A stretch of 64,000 bases of DNA. Source: Anaerolineae bacterium (lineage in GTDB: Bacteria > Chloroflexota > Anaerolineae > 4572-78 > J111). This document shows, piece by piece, positions 27,016 through 35,740 of this stretch. The stretch spans positions 1 to 64,000 of the forward strand of contig JAHDWA010000045.1 of the NCBI GenBank assembly GCA_023382535.1. Reading direction: 5' to 3'. The notes under the pieces are model-generated. The model saw only the letters and a list, made by a program, of their open reading frames with translations, made no database searches and was not told the DNA's origin. The first letter of the stretch is position 1, and each line of letters begins with the position of its first letter. A program made the translations under genes and the position numbers.

Positions 27016-28053
27016 ATGGGTATGATAAAGAAGCGGATAGATGAACCAGGTACAATTACGTATATAAGCGAGGTGGGGGCCGAACTTAAAATCAAAACGA
27101 TCCTACATCCTGATTATTGGGTCGAAATTCCTTCCGGTGAGTTTCTCGTTGGGGTCTCGGAAGAACAACGTGAAATGATGAGATCGTACATCCGAAAAAT
27201 CGTCGGCTATCATAGCTATTCCTGGGAAAGGCAAGACCAGATTGAAAGTGCGGTGGTAAAAATTCGGTTACGGGCAAGACTACCCCCTGACCAGAAGCGT
27301 GACCCCCTTTTAGAATTTACCAAAGAAGAAAAGGCCCTGTGGGATGGGTTTGTTTTTGGCAAAGAAATTGTCCAGGCCGAGGAAAAAATCGCCCGATTGC
27401 CGGAGCAAAAAGCGGTCTGGCTTGATCGCTTCTATATCGCTCGTGTCCCAGTGACAGAAAGGCAATGGGGGGCTTTTAGAGCTGGAATTCCTGGTAACGA
27501 ATTGCCTGGAAAATTTGAAAGCGTCATTCCAAAAACACTGGATTATACGGAAAGGCCCGAAGTTAGAAGGATCATGATGGGAAACCCCAAAACCGATCAT
27601 CGTGATCTAAATGCGGCAATTGTGGATGTTGAAGGTGCAGTTAGATTATGCGAGCAAATCGGAGGGCGCTTACCGACAATTTTAGAGTGGCAGAAAGCAG
27701 CCATAGGCACAGATGGACGCTTGTATCCTTGGGGGAATGAGTGGGATTTTGATGCGGGTTATTTTTTTCGAGCAGATGGAGTACGGCCGCATTTAAGAGT
27801 AAATGCATACTTAAGGGGTGTTAGTCCCTATGGGGTATGGTCTATGGTGGGCGGATTACCTGAACTAGCTTTAACTGAATCGGGTAGGATTACCTCAATG
27901 GGATGTCATCCTAAATTTTCATCTGGAGGAACAGCGTGGTTGGATCATCTTGTGGCTACGGCGGCCGGGGGTACAGGGTGGGTCAGCGTTCGTCCAGCCC
28001 TGGATAAATGGCCTCAAAAACAATGGCAAGGGATTGATACACTAAAGTCGTAA
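27016..28053 (+). CDS. FGE/SUMF1-domain protein (first cassette-like gene)
   Basis: The 345 residues carry a formylglycine-generating-enzyme fold in the C-terminal two thirds. WLDRFYIARVPVTERQWGAF, GGRLPTILEWQKAAIG, LYPWGNEWD and SPYGVWSMVGGLPELALTE are the usual SUMF1-type blocks. The end WVSVRPAL replaces the usual GFRxxR. The Cys pair needed for formylglycine formation is not evident, so a binding or other role is likely. The N-terminal 140 residues are not recognised. Base composition is clearly more AT-rich than the flanking genes. An attC-like site begins 10 bases after its stop, which fits an integron cassette. No good ribosome site is seen at ATG 27016. Confidence 0.8.
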   Translation: MGMIKKRIDEPGTITYISEVGAELKIKTILHPDYWVEIPSGEFLVGVSEEQREMMRSYIRKIVGYHSYSWERQDQIESAVVKIRLRARLPPDQKRDPLLEFTKEEKALWDGFVFGKEIVQAEEKIARLPEQKAVWLDRFYIARVPVTERQWGAFRAGIPGNELPGKFESVIPKTLDYTERPEVRRIMMGNPKTDHRDLNAAIVDVEGAVRLCEQIGGRLPTILEWQKAAIGTDGRLYPWGNEWDFDAGYFFRADGVRPHLRVNAYLRGVSPYGVWSMVGGLPELALTESGRITSMGCHPKFSSGGTAWLDHLVATAAGGTGWVSVRPALDKWPQKQWQGIDTLKS

Positions 28054-28063
28054 AAAGGGCAAT

Positions 28064-28186
28064 ATAACAAGCGCATGGAGACCGACCAGCTATCTTAATC
28101 CTTATTTAATTAATTTTGTCAGCAAAACCGATTTTAGGTGAAAGGTTCCGAGCCAAGCCGCTGGCGGCTCATGTGCAGGCCGTTAA
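28064..28186 (+). other. attC-like recombination site 1
   Basis: An imperfect palindrome with integron attC architecture. Outer core TAAC (28065-28068) pairs with GTTA (28182-28185). The arm 28071-28090 (GCGCAT-G-GAG-A-CCG-A-CCAGC) pairs with 28160-28176 (GCTGG-CGG-CTC-ATG-TGC). That makes 17 pairs, one a G-T, with three unpaired extrahelical bases all on the same arm. Asymmetric unpaired spacers (AA and AGGCC) separate core and arms. The terminal loop is about 69 bases. It follows the FGE gene in the expected orientation. Confidence 0.75.
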
Positions 28187-28232
28187 AGCGCTAAAAGAAA
28201 TTCCCTCCACTTTTAAACTATGCAAAATCGTT

Positions 28233-30221
28233 ATGATAAATCAATTGCCACCTTCTCAAAGCTGCCAAGCTATTTCTTCAACAAATGCCAAACAAATAAG
28301 ACAGCTATCATGGTTAGGGCGTAGTTCAATTAGACAAATAGCTTGGAGTCCCGATGGTCAAGTGCTAGCCGTGGTATCCTGGTTAGGTGTCTGGTTATAT
28401 GATACTGACCAATTAGATACCGACCCCATTCTATTACTGGAACCAACCGAGGGAGCTGGGATGATTTCATTTAGCCCAGATGGAAGAATTTTGGCTGTAG
28501 GTAATGGATGGAATGGAGACATAATGTTATGGGATTTAGAAAACAAAAAGCCGATTGTAACTTTGTGCAGCGGTGAAGAACCTCTCTCTCTTGGAAACCT
28601 GTTGTTTAGTCCAGATGGTTCTGTTTTAGTTTCTAAATCGGGCAAGTACGAGGGTGATATTCGAATCTGGGATATGATAACTCAAAAAGAACAGGTTTCC
28701 TTTAGAGGATTTGTAAGTACTATGCCTGATAGATTTATATTCAGTCCAGATAGTTCTTTAATGGCCTTTGCTGACAAGCACGCTATGCGAGTATGGAATA
28801 TTCGTGAGAACAAAGAAGAAACTGTATTGGAAAAAGTAACCGGATTCACGTTTGGTACAGACAATCGAGTTTTTATTAGGCTATATAAAGATGATAAAAA
28901 CCAGGTGTCCAAAGTTGTGACTGCGCTCGAAAAAATAAAGTTAAAGGCTGAAATTTTATCTGAGCGAAAAGCAGGAGCTGTCGTTCCTCATCCAAAGGGC
29001 AATCTGGTTATTTACGCCACTCCCTATGGCGGCGAAATTTACCTTTGGGATGCAGAGTACGGGGTTGAGGTAGCCTGTTTCAAAGATGGAAAAGAGGCAG
29101 ATGAAGGACTGGCATTGAACCTCGATGGTTCACTACTGGCCTATACCAGCTCAGAACATCTGATAAAGGTTTGGAATCTAGATTTAGGTCAAAAACAGGT
29201 TGAATTGAAAGGTCATAAGTGGGGACCAGTAGATTTGATAGCTTTTCACCCCCATAAAAATTTACTGGCAACAGCATCAAGGGCAGATGAGACAGTACGG
29301 GTCTGGGATGTAAATACCGGTAAACAGAAAGCTGTTCTTGAGGGATTTACTTCATTTGTATACGGTCTTGATTTTAGCTCGGATGGTACGAAAATAGCTT
29401 TGAGCCAGATTGGAGATATTGCTCAGATTTGGAACATTAAGCCCATTGAGCAGAAGTTAAAAGTATGGGAGCGTGGCAACGGAGCCACCGGTAATGTAGC
29501 TTTTAGTCCTGATGGCAATTCGTTTGCTGTCGGTTTTTCAAGAATGGTCAATCTTTACCATACCCAAACAGGTAAGAAGGTTGACACTTTTCGAGTGCAG
29601 AAGGAAAATCGGAGAAACAGAAATTGGACCAAGGGCGCTACGGTTGCCTTCAGTCCTAACGGAATAATTTTAGCGGCCAATAGTTACAAAGGTTTAGTGA
29701 GTTTATGGTACGTTGCTACAGGTGAAGAATTTGCAGTTTTGGAATGTGCTAAGTCCGACGTTGATCACTTCACATTCAGCCCTGATGGAAAAACTCTGGC
29801 TGTTGGAGTGTGGGATTCTGTTCAGCTCTGGAATTGGCGGACACGCGTGCGGAAGGCTGTCTTAAAAGGTCGCTGGGTAAGAAGAGCACTAACATTTAGT
29901 CCCGATGGTAGACTACTTGCTTTTGCAGGTGAGGACTATACCATAAAAGTATGGGATATTCATAGAGAAGAAGAATATCTTACTTTAGAAGGTCATAAAT
30001 CACTACTTGAAAGCCTGGTTTTCAATTCTGATGGTACTTTGCTAGTTTCATCCGGTTCTGACTACACAGTTCGGTTATGGGATGTTAAGAATGGACAGGA
30101 ATTAACAGTCTTACCACATAGAGAGATGTCTCCAAAGTGCTTGACCTTTAGTCCTGATGGGACTTTATTTGCAACTACTGATGGTGCTCATGTCAGGATA
30201 TGGGGCGTGACCAAAAGCTAG
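28233..30221 (+). CDS. WD40 beta-propeller protein (cassette gene)
   Basis: About 662 residues made almost entirely of WD40-type blades. FSPDGRILAVG, LWDLENK, VWNLDLGQK, FSSDGTKIALS, FSPDGRLLAFAGEDYTIKVW and SSGSDYTVRLWDVKNG recur at 40-50 residue intervals, enough for about two propellers. There is no signal peptide or catalytic domain, so a binding scaffold is expected. I start at ATG 28233; the frame is open back to 28116, but that portion is the attC-like site, and the inferred recombination point at 28182 lies 50 bases before this ATG. Codon and base use are AT-rich compared with the neighbourhood. Confidence 0.85.
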   Translation: MINQLPPSQSCQAISSTNAKQIRQLSWLGRSSIRQIAWSPDGQVLAVVSWLGVWLYDTDQLDTDPILLLEPTEGAGMISFSPDGRILAVGNGWNGDIMLWDLENKKPIVTLCSGEEPLSLGNLLFSPDGSVLVSKSGKYEGDIRIWDMITQKEQVSFRGFVSTMPDRFIFSPDSSLMAFADKHAMRVWNIRENKEETVLEKVTGFTFGTDNRVFIRLYKDDKNQVSKVVTALEKIKLKAEILSERKAGAVVPHPKGNLVIYATPYGGEIYLWDAEYGVEVACFKDGKEADEGLALNLDGSLLAYTSSEHLIKVWNLDLGQKQVELKGHKWGPVDLIAFHPHKNLLATASRADETVRVWDVNTGKQKAVLEGFTSFVYGLDFSSDGTKIALSQIGDIAQIWNIKPIEQKLKVWERGNGATGNVAFSPDGNSFAVGFSRMVNLYHTQTGKKVDTFRVQKENRRNRNWTKGATVAFSPNGIILAANSYKGLVSLWYVATGEEFAVLECAKSDVDHFTFSPDGKTLAVGVWDSVQLWNWRTRVRKAVLKGRWVRRALTFSPDGRLLAFAGEDYTIKVWDIHREEEYLTLEGHKSLLESLVFNSDGTLLVSSGSDYTVRLWDVKNGQELTVLPHREMSPKCLTFSPDGTLFATTDGAHVRIWGVTKS

Positions 30222-30259
30222 AACCAAGAAAAACATTTTCCTTGTTGCAAGAAAGCGCT

Positions 30260-30380
30260 CTAATAAGCGCATCGAGCCGATCAGCTATCCAAGAATTTGG
30301 TAAGGTAATTGCTAGCAAAATCGATTTTAGTTGAAAGCCTTTATGCCCACCCGCTGACGGCTCATGCACAAGGCCGTTAG
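30260..30380 (+). other. attC-like recombination site 2
   Basis: Same design as site 1. Arm 30267-30285 (GCGCAT-C-GAG-CCG-A-TCAGC) pairs with 30353-30369 (GCTGA-CGG-CTC-ATG-CAC), with two extrahelical bases at the same places as in site 1. TCAGC/GCTGA here against CCAGC/GCTGG in site 1 is a compensatory change. The 3' core is GGCCGTTAG with the inferred cut at G30376. The other core is TAAT rather than TAAC. The loops of both sites share GATTTTAG. Confidence 0.75.
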
Positions 30381-30390
30381 CCAGCCACCC

Positions 30391-31359
30391 TTACTGCGGA
30401 CCCTGCAGCCCCTCATCCTCCGACTCGCTGCCGGGGGTTGGTTCGCCGGTGGGTTCCGCAGTGGCGGTAGGGGTTTCGGAGGTGGGTTCAACGGTGGCCG
30501 TTGTCTCCGGCTCGGCGGTGGGGGAAGTGAAGCTTTCCGGGGTGATCACGGTCGTCGCGACGGGTGCGGCGGTGGAGCCGGTCTCCGGTTCAGCGGTTTG
30601 GAGAGGTTCGGTGGTCACGGTCATGACGGTTGTGGCCGTAATGGCGGCGGTGGGTGAAATTACCGGGCGGGGCGTCGGGGTGGGCGGCCTGTTGCTCCAC
30701 AAGCCCAGGTTTCCGGCCCTGGCCCGCTGTTCGGCTTCCAGAATTTCGGCCCGGAAACGGGTATCGGGTTCGCTAACGGCGGCCCGAGCCAGCCCCTGCT
30801 CGGCCAGGGTGATGCTCAGTAGCTCATCCCCCAGGTAGACGTAGCGCAGTAAATTCCCCTCGTCGTCGGTGTCGCTCTGGTCGCGTTCCAGGCGCACAAC
30901 CTTTCTATTGGTCAGTTTCTGATTTACCTCAAAGGCGACAATGCCCCAGGGAACGCTGGGAGTGTTGGGCGGCGCGTCAATGCCGAGATAGCGGACGGTG
31001 TAAGTCTCCCCAGGGGCATCCCCTTCCATCACTACGCTGATCGTATCTCCATCCACAGCGCCGACTACCAGCGCCCGGACCTCATCAGGCAGGGGGGTGA
31101 TAGTAGAGGTGGGGCCAGGCGTGAGTTCGGTGAGGGGGATGACCCGGGTGCTGACCGGCGTGGGTTTAGCGGTAGGCGCGCCGGTGGGCAGCACGACGGT
31201 TTCGGCCCGATAGAGCGCGCCGGGCGTCGCCGGGGTGGCTTGAGCACAGGCAGCCATGAAGCAAGCGAGAAGGCAAAGCACAGAAAATGGGTAGATTTTG
31301 CCAATCCTCGCGCCCAGGCGGGTCAGAACAAAATTGGACTGCTTGAAACTTCTTTGCAT
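30391..31359 (-). CDS. Lipoprotein with staphylococcal-nuclease-like domain
   Basis: The start is placed at ATG 31359, so that a signal peptide ends in the lipobox-like MAAC near residue 28. A Thr/Pro linker then leads to an SNase fold: VVGAVDGDTISVV with Ca-type Asp residues, TVRYLGIDAPPN with the Arg35-type arginine, and LLRYVYLGDELLSITLAEQGLARA with the Arg87-type arginine. The catalytic Glu43 position (normally DTPE) reads DAPP here, so phosphodiesterase activity may be lost. A 95-residue Thr/Glu/Pro-rich tail ends the protein. Extracytoplasmic, membrane-anchored. Its stop is 11 bases from attC-like site 2. Confidence 0.82.
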   Translation of the reverse strand: MQRSFKQSNFVLTRLGARIGKIYPFSVLCLLACFMAACAQATPATPGALYRAETVVLPTGAPTAKPTPVSTRVIPLTELTPGPTSTITPLPDEVRALVVGAVDGDTISVVMEGDAPGETYTVRYLGIDAPPNTPSVPWGIVAFEVNQKLTNRKVVRLERDQSDTDDEGNLLRYVYLGDELLSITLAEQGLARAAVSEPDTRFRAEILEAEQRARAGNLGLWSNRPPTPTPRPVISPTAAITATTVMTVTTEPLQTAEPETGSTAAPVATTVITPESFTSPTAEPETTATVEPTSETPTATAEPTGEPTPGSESEDEGLQGPQ

Positions 31360-31455
31360 AATCTTAACCGGGAAGCGTATTATACCGCTAATAAGCTTTC
31401 TCAGAAAATCGGCCTGCCCATTAATTGAACCGCTGACCTCCCTGAAAGGGCAAAC

Positions 31456-31480
31456 AAAAATCCCGGCGTTAACCGGGATT
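31456..31480 (-). terminator. Intrinsic terminator after the hybrid kinase gene
   Basis: On the minus strand AATCCCGG, loop TTAACG, CCGGGATT is followed by TTTG. Perfect 8-bp stem, correctly placed downstream of the kinase gene. Confidence 0.7.
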
Positions 31481-31501
31481 GAAAAGGTATAGGTGTAATT
31501 T

Positions 31502-31626
31502 ACAGGAGTTACGCCGTTGAAGGATTTGCCCCCCTCTAACTCCCCCCACAGGGGGAGAATTAGCTTAAGTCCCTCCCTTTGGGAGGGATTTAGGGAGGGC
31601 TTTTCCACCCACCCCGTAAGTCCTGT
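31502..31626. mobile_element. MITE-like element with 12-bp terminal inverted repeats
   Basis: ACAGGAGTTACG (31502-31513) and CGTAAGTCCTGT (31615-31626) match 11 of 12 as inverted ends of a 125-bp non-coding unit. Inside are nested C/G-rich hairpins (CTCCCCCCACAGGGGGAG; CCCTCCCTTTGGGAGGG). The unit fills the 312-base gap between two genes. Similar TCCCTCCC/GGGAGGGA words also occur inside a coding region near 51822-51850. Confidence 0.5.
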
Positions 31627-31671
31627 AATTTACGAAAGTGAAAAAGTAAACTTTTTCACTCCTTCGCGCCG

Positions 31672-32916
31672 TTACTGAGCCGGCAGGATGATAAAAAATT
31701 TGCTGCCGGGCAGTGTCTCTGGATCGTAGCCGCTGCTTTCCACCCAAATCCGGCCGTTGTGAGATTCGATCACGCCGCGGGCGATGGTCAAGCCCAAGCC
31801 GGCCCCGCCGCCCATAAATTGAGTTTTGCTGGTGCTGTGCAGCGCGACATTTTCGGCGGTGCTAAATTTCTCAAAAATCAATTTTTGCTTGTCTAAAGCA
31901 ATCCCAACGCCGGTATCGGTCACGATGATCTGCACAAAGGTTTGGTCCTCGTCGGCGGTTTTGGGCAAAAGCCGGGCGCTGATGCTGATCCGTCCCCCAT
32001 CCGGGGTATATTTGATGGCATTGCTGACAATGCGGCTCATGGCCGAATGGAGTTGGTTGGTATCGCCGTTAATAATCGGTAAATCTTTGGCAATGTCCGT
32101 TTCAATCGTGAGGTTGCGCCCGGCGGCGGCCCGGCTCTGTTCGGCCTCGACCGAATTAATGATACTCCGCACTGAAACCGGGGCAAACTTTAGATCCTTG
32201 TTGGCCAGTTCCATGCGAATCACGCTGACCATATCGTCCATAATATCTTTGAGCCGTGCTGCCCCTCTGGCCACGCCGGCCAGCAGCTCTTTGGCCGTTT
32301 CATCCCCATTAATCGCCGGCAGTGTCTGTAACATCTGGGTGTAGCTGTGAATCACCGTCAGGGGGGTGCGCAGTTCGTGGGAAGCGACCGAGATAAAGTT
32401 GCTTTTGGCCTCTTCAAAGTGTTTAAGCCGCTCGTAAGCCACCTTTAAATCGTTTAACTTCCGTTCCAGCTCTTCAATCAGGCCGACATTTTGTTCCTTG
32501 AGATAATGTTCGCGTTTGGTTGCCGGCGCTTCCGGTTTATGGCCGGCAGCGATATATTTGGCCACCGAGGCAATTAACTCTTCAAAATCAAACGGCTTGC
32601 TCAGATAGTCATCACAGCCTATGGCTTTAGCTCGCTCCCGGTCATCCAGGACATTACGCGCCGTCAAAGCAATAATCGGCACAGTGGTGAGCTGAGCAAA
32701 ACTGCGAATGCGAGTCACCGCGGTAAAGCCATCCAGATCAGGAAGGTTGATATCCATCAAAATCAAATCAGGGTGAATCTCGACCGCTTTCTTGATGCCC
32801 TCCAAGGCGCTGACCGCGTCAACGACCTGATAACCCTGACTTTCCAGGATGCGTCTGACTAAAATTCTGTTTTCGTGAGTGTCTTCAACGTTTAGAATGG
32901 TCGTAGATGTACTCAT
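31672..32916 (-). CDS. Receiver-histidine kinase hybrid
   Basis: An N-terminal receiver (LNVEDTHEN, phospho-acceptor in LILMDINLPD, YLSKPF) is joined by a coiled coil (ELERKLNDLKVAYERLK) to a HisKA domain with H-box SHELRTPLTVIHSY and a full HATPase: N-box SNAIKYTPDGG, G1 DTGVGIAL, G2 GGGAGLGLTIARG. No membrane segment, so it is a cytoplasmic kinase receiving its signal through another kinase or partner. ATG 32916 is preferred to ATG 32943 because the receiver begins right after it. Followed by a terminator, so probably a single-gene unit. Confidence 0.93.
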   Translation of the reverse strand: MSTSTTILNVEDTHENRILVRRILESQGYQVVDAVSALEGIKKAVEIHPDLILMDINLPDLDGFTAVTRIRSFAQLTTVPIIALTARNVLDDRERAKAIGCDDYLSKPFDFEELIASVAKYIAAGHKPEAPATKREHYLKEQNVGLIEELERKLNDLKVAYERLKHFEEAKSNFISVASHELRTPLTVIHSYTQMLQTLPAINGDETAKELLAGVARGAARLKDIMDDMVSVIRMELANKDLKFAPVSVRSIINSVEAEQSRAAAGRNLTIETDIAKDLPIINGDTNQLHSAMSRIVSNAIKYTPDGGRISISARLLPKTADEDQTFVQIIVTDTGVGIALDKQKLIFEKFSTAENVALHSTSKTQFMGGGAGLGLTIARGVIESHNGRIWVESSGYDPETLPGSKFFIILPAQ

Positions 32917-33310
32917 ATCCGGTTTCTGGACAATTTGATGCACGCAAATAAGTAAAACGAGAATTCGAAGCAGTAAGTGAAATCCGGTTATCTACAAAAC
33001 AAGGGGTATTTCGCCTCGATGAATGCTTCCCTAACTTTGAGGATAAATGTTGGAACAGACTCCTTGAGTCGGTCTTTTGACATGATACCATATCTATCCA
33101 AAATGAATATAGGATAACCATCCCAACAAGAACTGGCTCTTACGTCCTTTATCTTCGGTAATGCCGTCATTATACAACGTTCGAGAGGCACCTTCAAAAA
33201 TACAAGCTGCGTTTTTAACCAGGTGTTTTTGGCAAATTCGTCATTCTGAATAGGGAGATTATAATAGTAGCTGAACTATTTTTCACAAGAAATTCAAAGA
33301 TGTGCTAACT
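32917..33310. other. AT-richer gap with no supported gene
   Basis: Two overlapping minus-strand frames (about 32988-33197 and 32885-33121) are open but start with weak codons and match nothing I recognise. The peptide text looks partly protein-like, so a decayed gene remnant is possible. No terminator or clear promoter was seen here. Confidence 0.35.
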
Positions 33311-34057
33311 ATGCGTAAATTAGTGACCGGGCGCTGGCTGCTCAAACATTTATTAGTCGTGCTCGTATTAATCATGCTGATCAACCTGGGATTATGGCAG
33401 CTCCGCCGGCTGGACGAAAAACGGACGTTCAACCGGAATATGACTGCCGCTTTCAATCAACCGGCCACTCCTCTCGGCAATGGTCCGATTGATCCGGCAG
33501 CACTTCATTTTCAGCGCGTCGCCGTTACCGGCACGTTTGACAACGCCCAGGCGATTGTTATTCGCAATCAACTCCTCGGCGACACCCCTGGCCTGCACCT
33601 GGTTACGCCGCTCCGCCTCAAGAACAGTGATCGAGCGATATTGGTTGATCGGGGTTGGATTCCACGGGGCGACTCGGACCCGGACCCGGCTGACTTAACG
33701 GCCTACGATCTTCCCGGTGAGGTCACCCTGGAAGGCATCGCTTACCAAACCCAGACCCGCCCCGGAGCGCTTTCACCGCTCGACCCACCCCTCAAGGAGG
33801 GTCAGACGCGCCTAGTGGCCTGGTTTCGGGTGGATATTGAACGCATCCAGGAACAATTGCCCTACCCGCTCCTGCCCATTTTTATCAGACAGTTCCCCGG
33901 CCCCCATACCGACCCCCAAGGTTTACCTCGCCAGGAAAGCGGGCTGACTCTGGACGAGGGGCCGCACCTGGGTTATGCCCTGCAATGGTTCTCGTTTGCC
34001 GCGATTTTGGTGGTCACCTACGCCGTGTTTCTGCGACAAGAACTACGGAAGAAGTGA
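33311..34057 (+). CDS. SURF1 family protein
   Basis: SURF1 proteins assist heme a insertion into aa3-type cytochrome c oxidase. The 248 residues have the family layout: N-terminal membrane helix (about 10-28) with LGLWQLRRLDEK, the periplasmic core with VAVTGTFDN, LLVDRGWIPRG-like VDRGWIPRG, and a C-terminal helix preceded by HLGYALQWFSFA. ATG 33311 chosen over GTG 33302; neither has a strong ribosome site. No oxidase genes lie in the window, but its presence implies aerobic respiration elsewhere in the genome. Confidence 0.92.
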   Translation: MRKLVTGRWLLKHLLVVLVLIMLINLGLWQLRRLDEKRTFNRNMTAAFNQPATPLGNGPIDPAALHFQRVAVTGTFDNAQAIVIRNQLLGDTPGLHLVTPLRLKNSDRAILVDRGWIPRGDSDPDPADLTAYDLPGEVTLEGIAYQTQTRPGALSPLDPPLKEGQTRLVAWFRVDIERIQEQLPYPLLPIFIRQFPGPHTDPQGLPRQESGLTLDEGPHLGYALQWFSFAAILVVTYAVFLRQELRKK

Positions 34058-34198
34058 GGCGAAGAAACGAAGACAAGATAGACTTCACAAAAATTTTTGC
34101 CGAGATTTGGGAATAAAAATAAGGAAGAAATCTCCTAATCCTCCAACCCCGGCCCAAGATGAATGAAATTACTTTCCTGGGTAGTTATATACATTGCC

Positions 34199-35725
34199 TC
34201 ACTGTTCTTCTCGGCGCGGGCGGGGCCGGCGCGATGAAGCTTTCGAGATTGTCCCGGCCGCGCCGGAAACTTCCAGGTGAACCTCCGGCAGCGGGTCGCT
34301 TTCAACCAGGCCGGATTGGATCAGGCGGCGCATTTCGGCGGCCGCCAGCGGGTCGGTTTCCACCGGCTGATAGGCAGCTAAAACCCGCTCAACTTCGGCC
34401 AGGGTGCGCTGGTGCAGCGTTGGCTGGCCGGCTTTTTGCCAGTTGTCCCGGTTGAGCCGGTCAAACGCGGGGCCGGGCAAATACATCTCTTCCGTCCAAT
34501 ATTTCAGAGTGTGCTGGGCGACGAGCAGGTGCTGATCCTGCAAAAGCTGGCGCACCAGATCAATCGTGGGTAAATCCTCCACCGGCTTAAAATTGCGGAC
34601 AAAGTGGAGCGCCTGGCCGCATAATTCGTTGTCAAACACCAGTTTTTCCAGGCTGAAGACCAGCACATAATCCAGCATGCCCGGTCCGGAGACCGAGTTG
34701 ACCCCGGCCAGCGCCGCCAGAAGGGCGCTGGCAAAGGCTTCGGCGCCGCCTTGGGCGTCCACAAATTTGCTGTCACTCAAAGCCATGTAAGATTGGGTCG
34801 GCAGTCCCAGCGCCTTGGCCACCTTGACATAGGCCACATCCACCCGCAGCGATTCAACCGCCGCCATTGGCGACGAGGTGGTTTTCATATGGAAAGCTGC
34901 CGGCGCACCGCCAAAGAGCAGAGGCGCGCCCGGCTTGATCACCTGGGCCATGGTCAGCCCGGCCAGCACGTCGGTCACGTGCATAACGGTCGCTCCCACG
35001 GCAGTGACCGGAGCGATCAGGCCCATCAAAGTGACCGGGACCAGTTCAATGGGGATGCCCCACTCAACACAATCAATCAGGTTTTGGCAGGAGTCGTGGC
35101 TGTAACGGAACATACCCGTCGGGGTGATGGTAAAGATGCTCATGGGGCGGGCTATCAAGTCGGCTTTGTCATGCCGAAAGAGCGCCATCATCTCGGCCAT
35201 GCGCGGCGTGCCATGAGCCGTAAAAGCGCCGGAGACAACCGGCTTGAGCGAGTTGGTCAAACAATGATACAGCCGCCAGGCGTCGGACACCTGGGGTTCG
35301 ATGTCGCCGGTGGAAAAGGCGGTGGCCAGGTAAGCAATATGAGGTAGACCATCCGCCAGGCGGACATATTCGATAAAGTCGGCGGTGGTCGCGGCGCGGG
35401 TCTCGCCGGTGCGGTGATCCAGCACTTTAACCCCGCTGGAACCGGGCACAAAATGGACATTGTCGCCGCCCAGGAAGGCATGCGGGTCGCCGTTCCGATT
35501 GAATAGGGTAAATGAGCGAGGGGTGCTGGCAATCGCGCGATCCACCTCATCGGGGGGAAAAAGAATCCGCTGGCTGGCCGGGTCCTGTTTGAAGCCATGA
35601 TCCAGCAGCCGCTCGCGCAGCGTCTGGCCCATCACCTCGACCCCCACCTCGGCCAGGATCTGCTTGGCCTCGACCAAAACCTGTTTGATTAAATTATCTT
35701 CGATGATTTCGATGGTGGGCTTCAT
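34199..35725 (-). CDS. Trimethylamine methyltransferase (MttB) family protein, non-pyrrolysine
   Basis: MttB-superfamily enzymes demethylate quaternary or tertiary amines and pass the methyl group to a corrinoid protein. The 508-residue frame covers the TIM-barrel with [29 protein letters not shown] and [15 protein letters not shown]. There is no in-frame TAG in the body, so it belongs to the pyrrolysine-free branch, whose known members act on glycine betaine, carnitine or proline betaine. No corrinoid protein gene is adjacent, so its partner must lie elsewhere. The substrate cannot be assigned. It is followed 15 bases upstream by a lipoprotein gene on the same strand. Confidence 0.9.
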   Translation of the reverse strand: MKPTIEIIEDNLIKQVLVEAKQILAEVGVEVMGQTLRERLLDHGFKQDPASQRILFPPDEVDRAIASTPRSFTLFNRNGDPHAFLGGDNVHFVPGSSGVKVLDHRTGETRAATTADFIEYVRLADGLPHIAYLATAFSTGDIEPQVSDAWRLYHCLTNSLKPVVSGAFTAHGTPRMAEMMALFRHDKADLIARPMSIFTITPTGMFRYSHDSCQNLIDCVEWGIPIELVPVTLMGLIAPVTAVGATVMHVTDVLAGLTMAQVIKPGAPLLFGGAPAAFHMKTTSSPMAAVESLRVDVAYVKVAKALGLPTQSYMALSDSKFVDAQGGAEAFASALLAALAGVNSVSGPGMLDYVLVFSLEKLVFDNELCGQALHFVRNFKPVEDLPTIDLVRQLLQDQHLLVAQHTLKYWTEEMYLPGPAFDRLNRDNWQKAGQPTLHQRTLAEVERVLAAYQPVETDPLAAAEMRRLIQSGLVESDPLPEVHLEVSGAAGTISKASSRRPRPRREEQ

Positions 35726-35740
35726 CAGCGGACCTTACTC

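Noticed and set aside
27016..28053. FGE-domain gene as a diversity-generating retroelement target
   Set aside because: No reverse transcriptase, template repeat or variable repeat was seen nearby.
28116..28232. N-terminal extension of the WD40 protein from TTG 28116
   Set aside because: This stretch is the attC-like site and its loop; the cassette junction makes ATG 28233 the first sensible start.
32885..33197. Two small minus-strand frames upstream of the hybrid kinase
   Set aside because: Overlapping each other, weak start codons, no recognisable family; kept only as a possible remnant.
34199..35725. Pyrrolysine-containing MttB
   Set aside because: No in-frame TAG interrupts the coding region.
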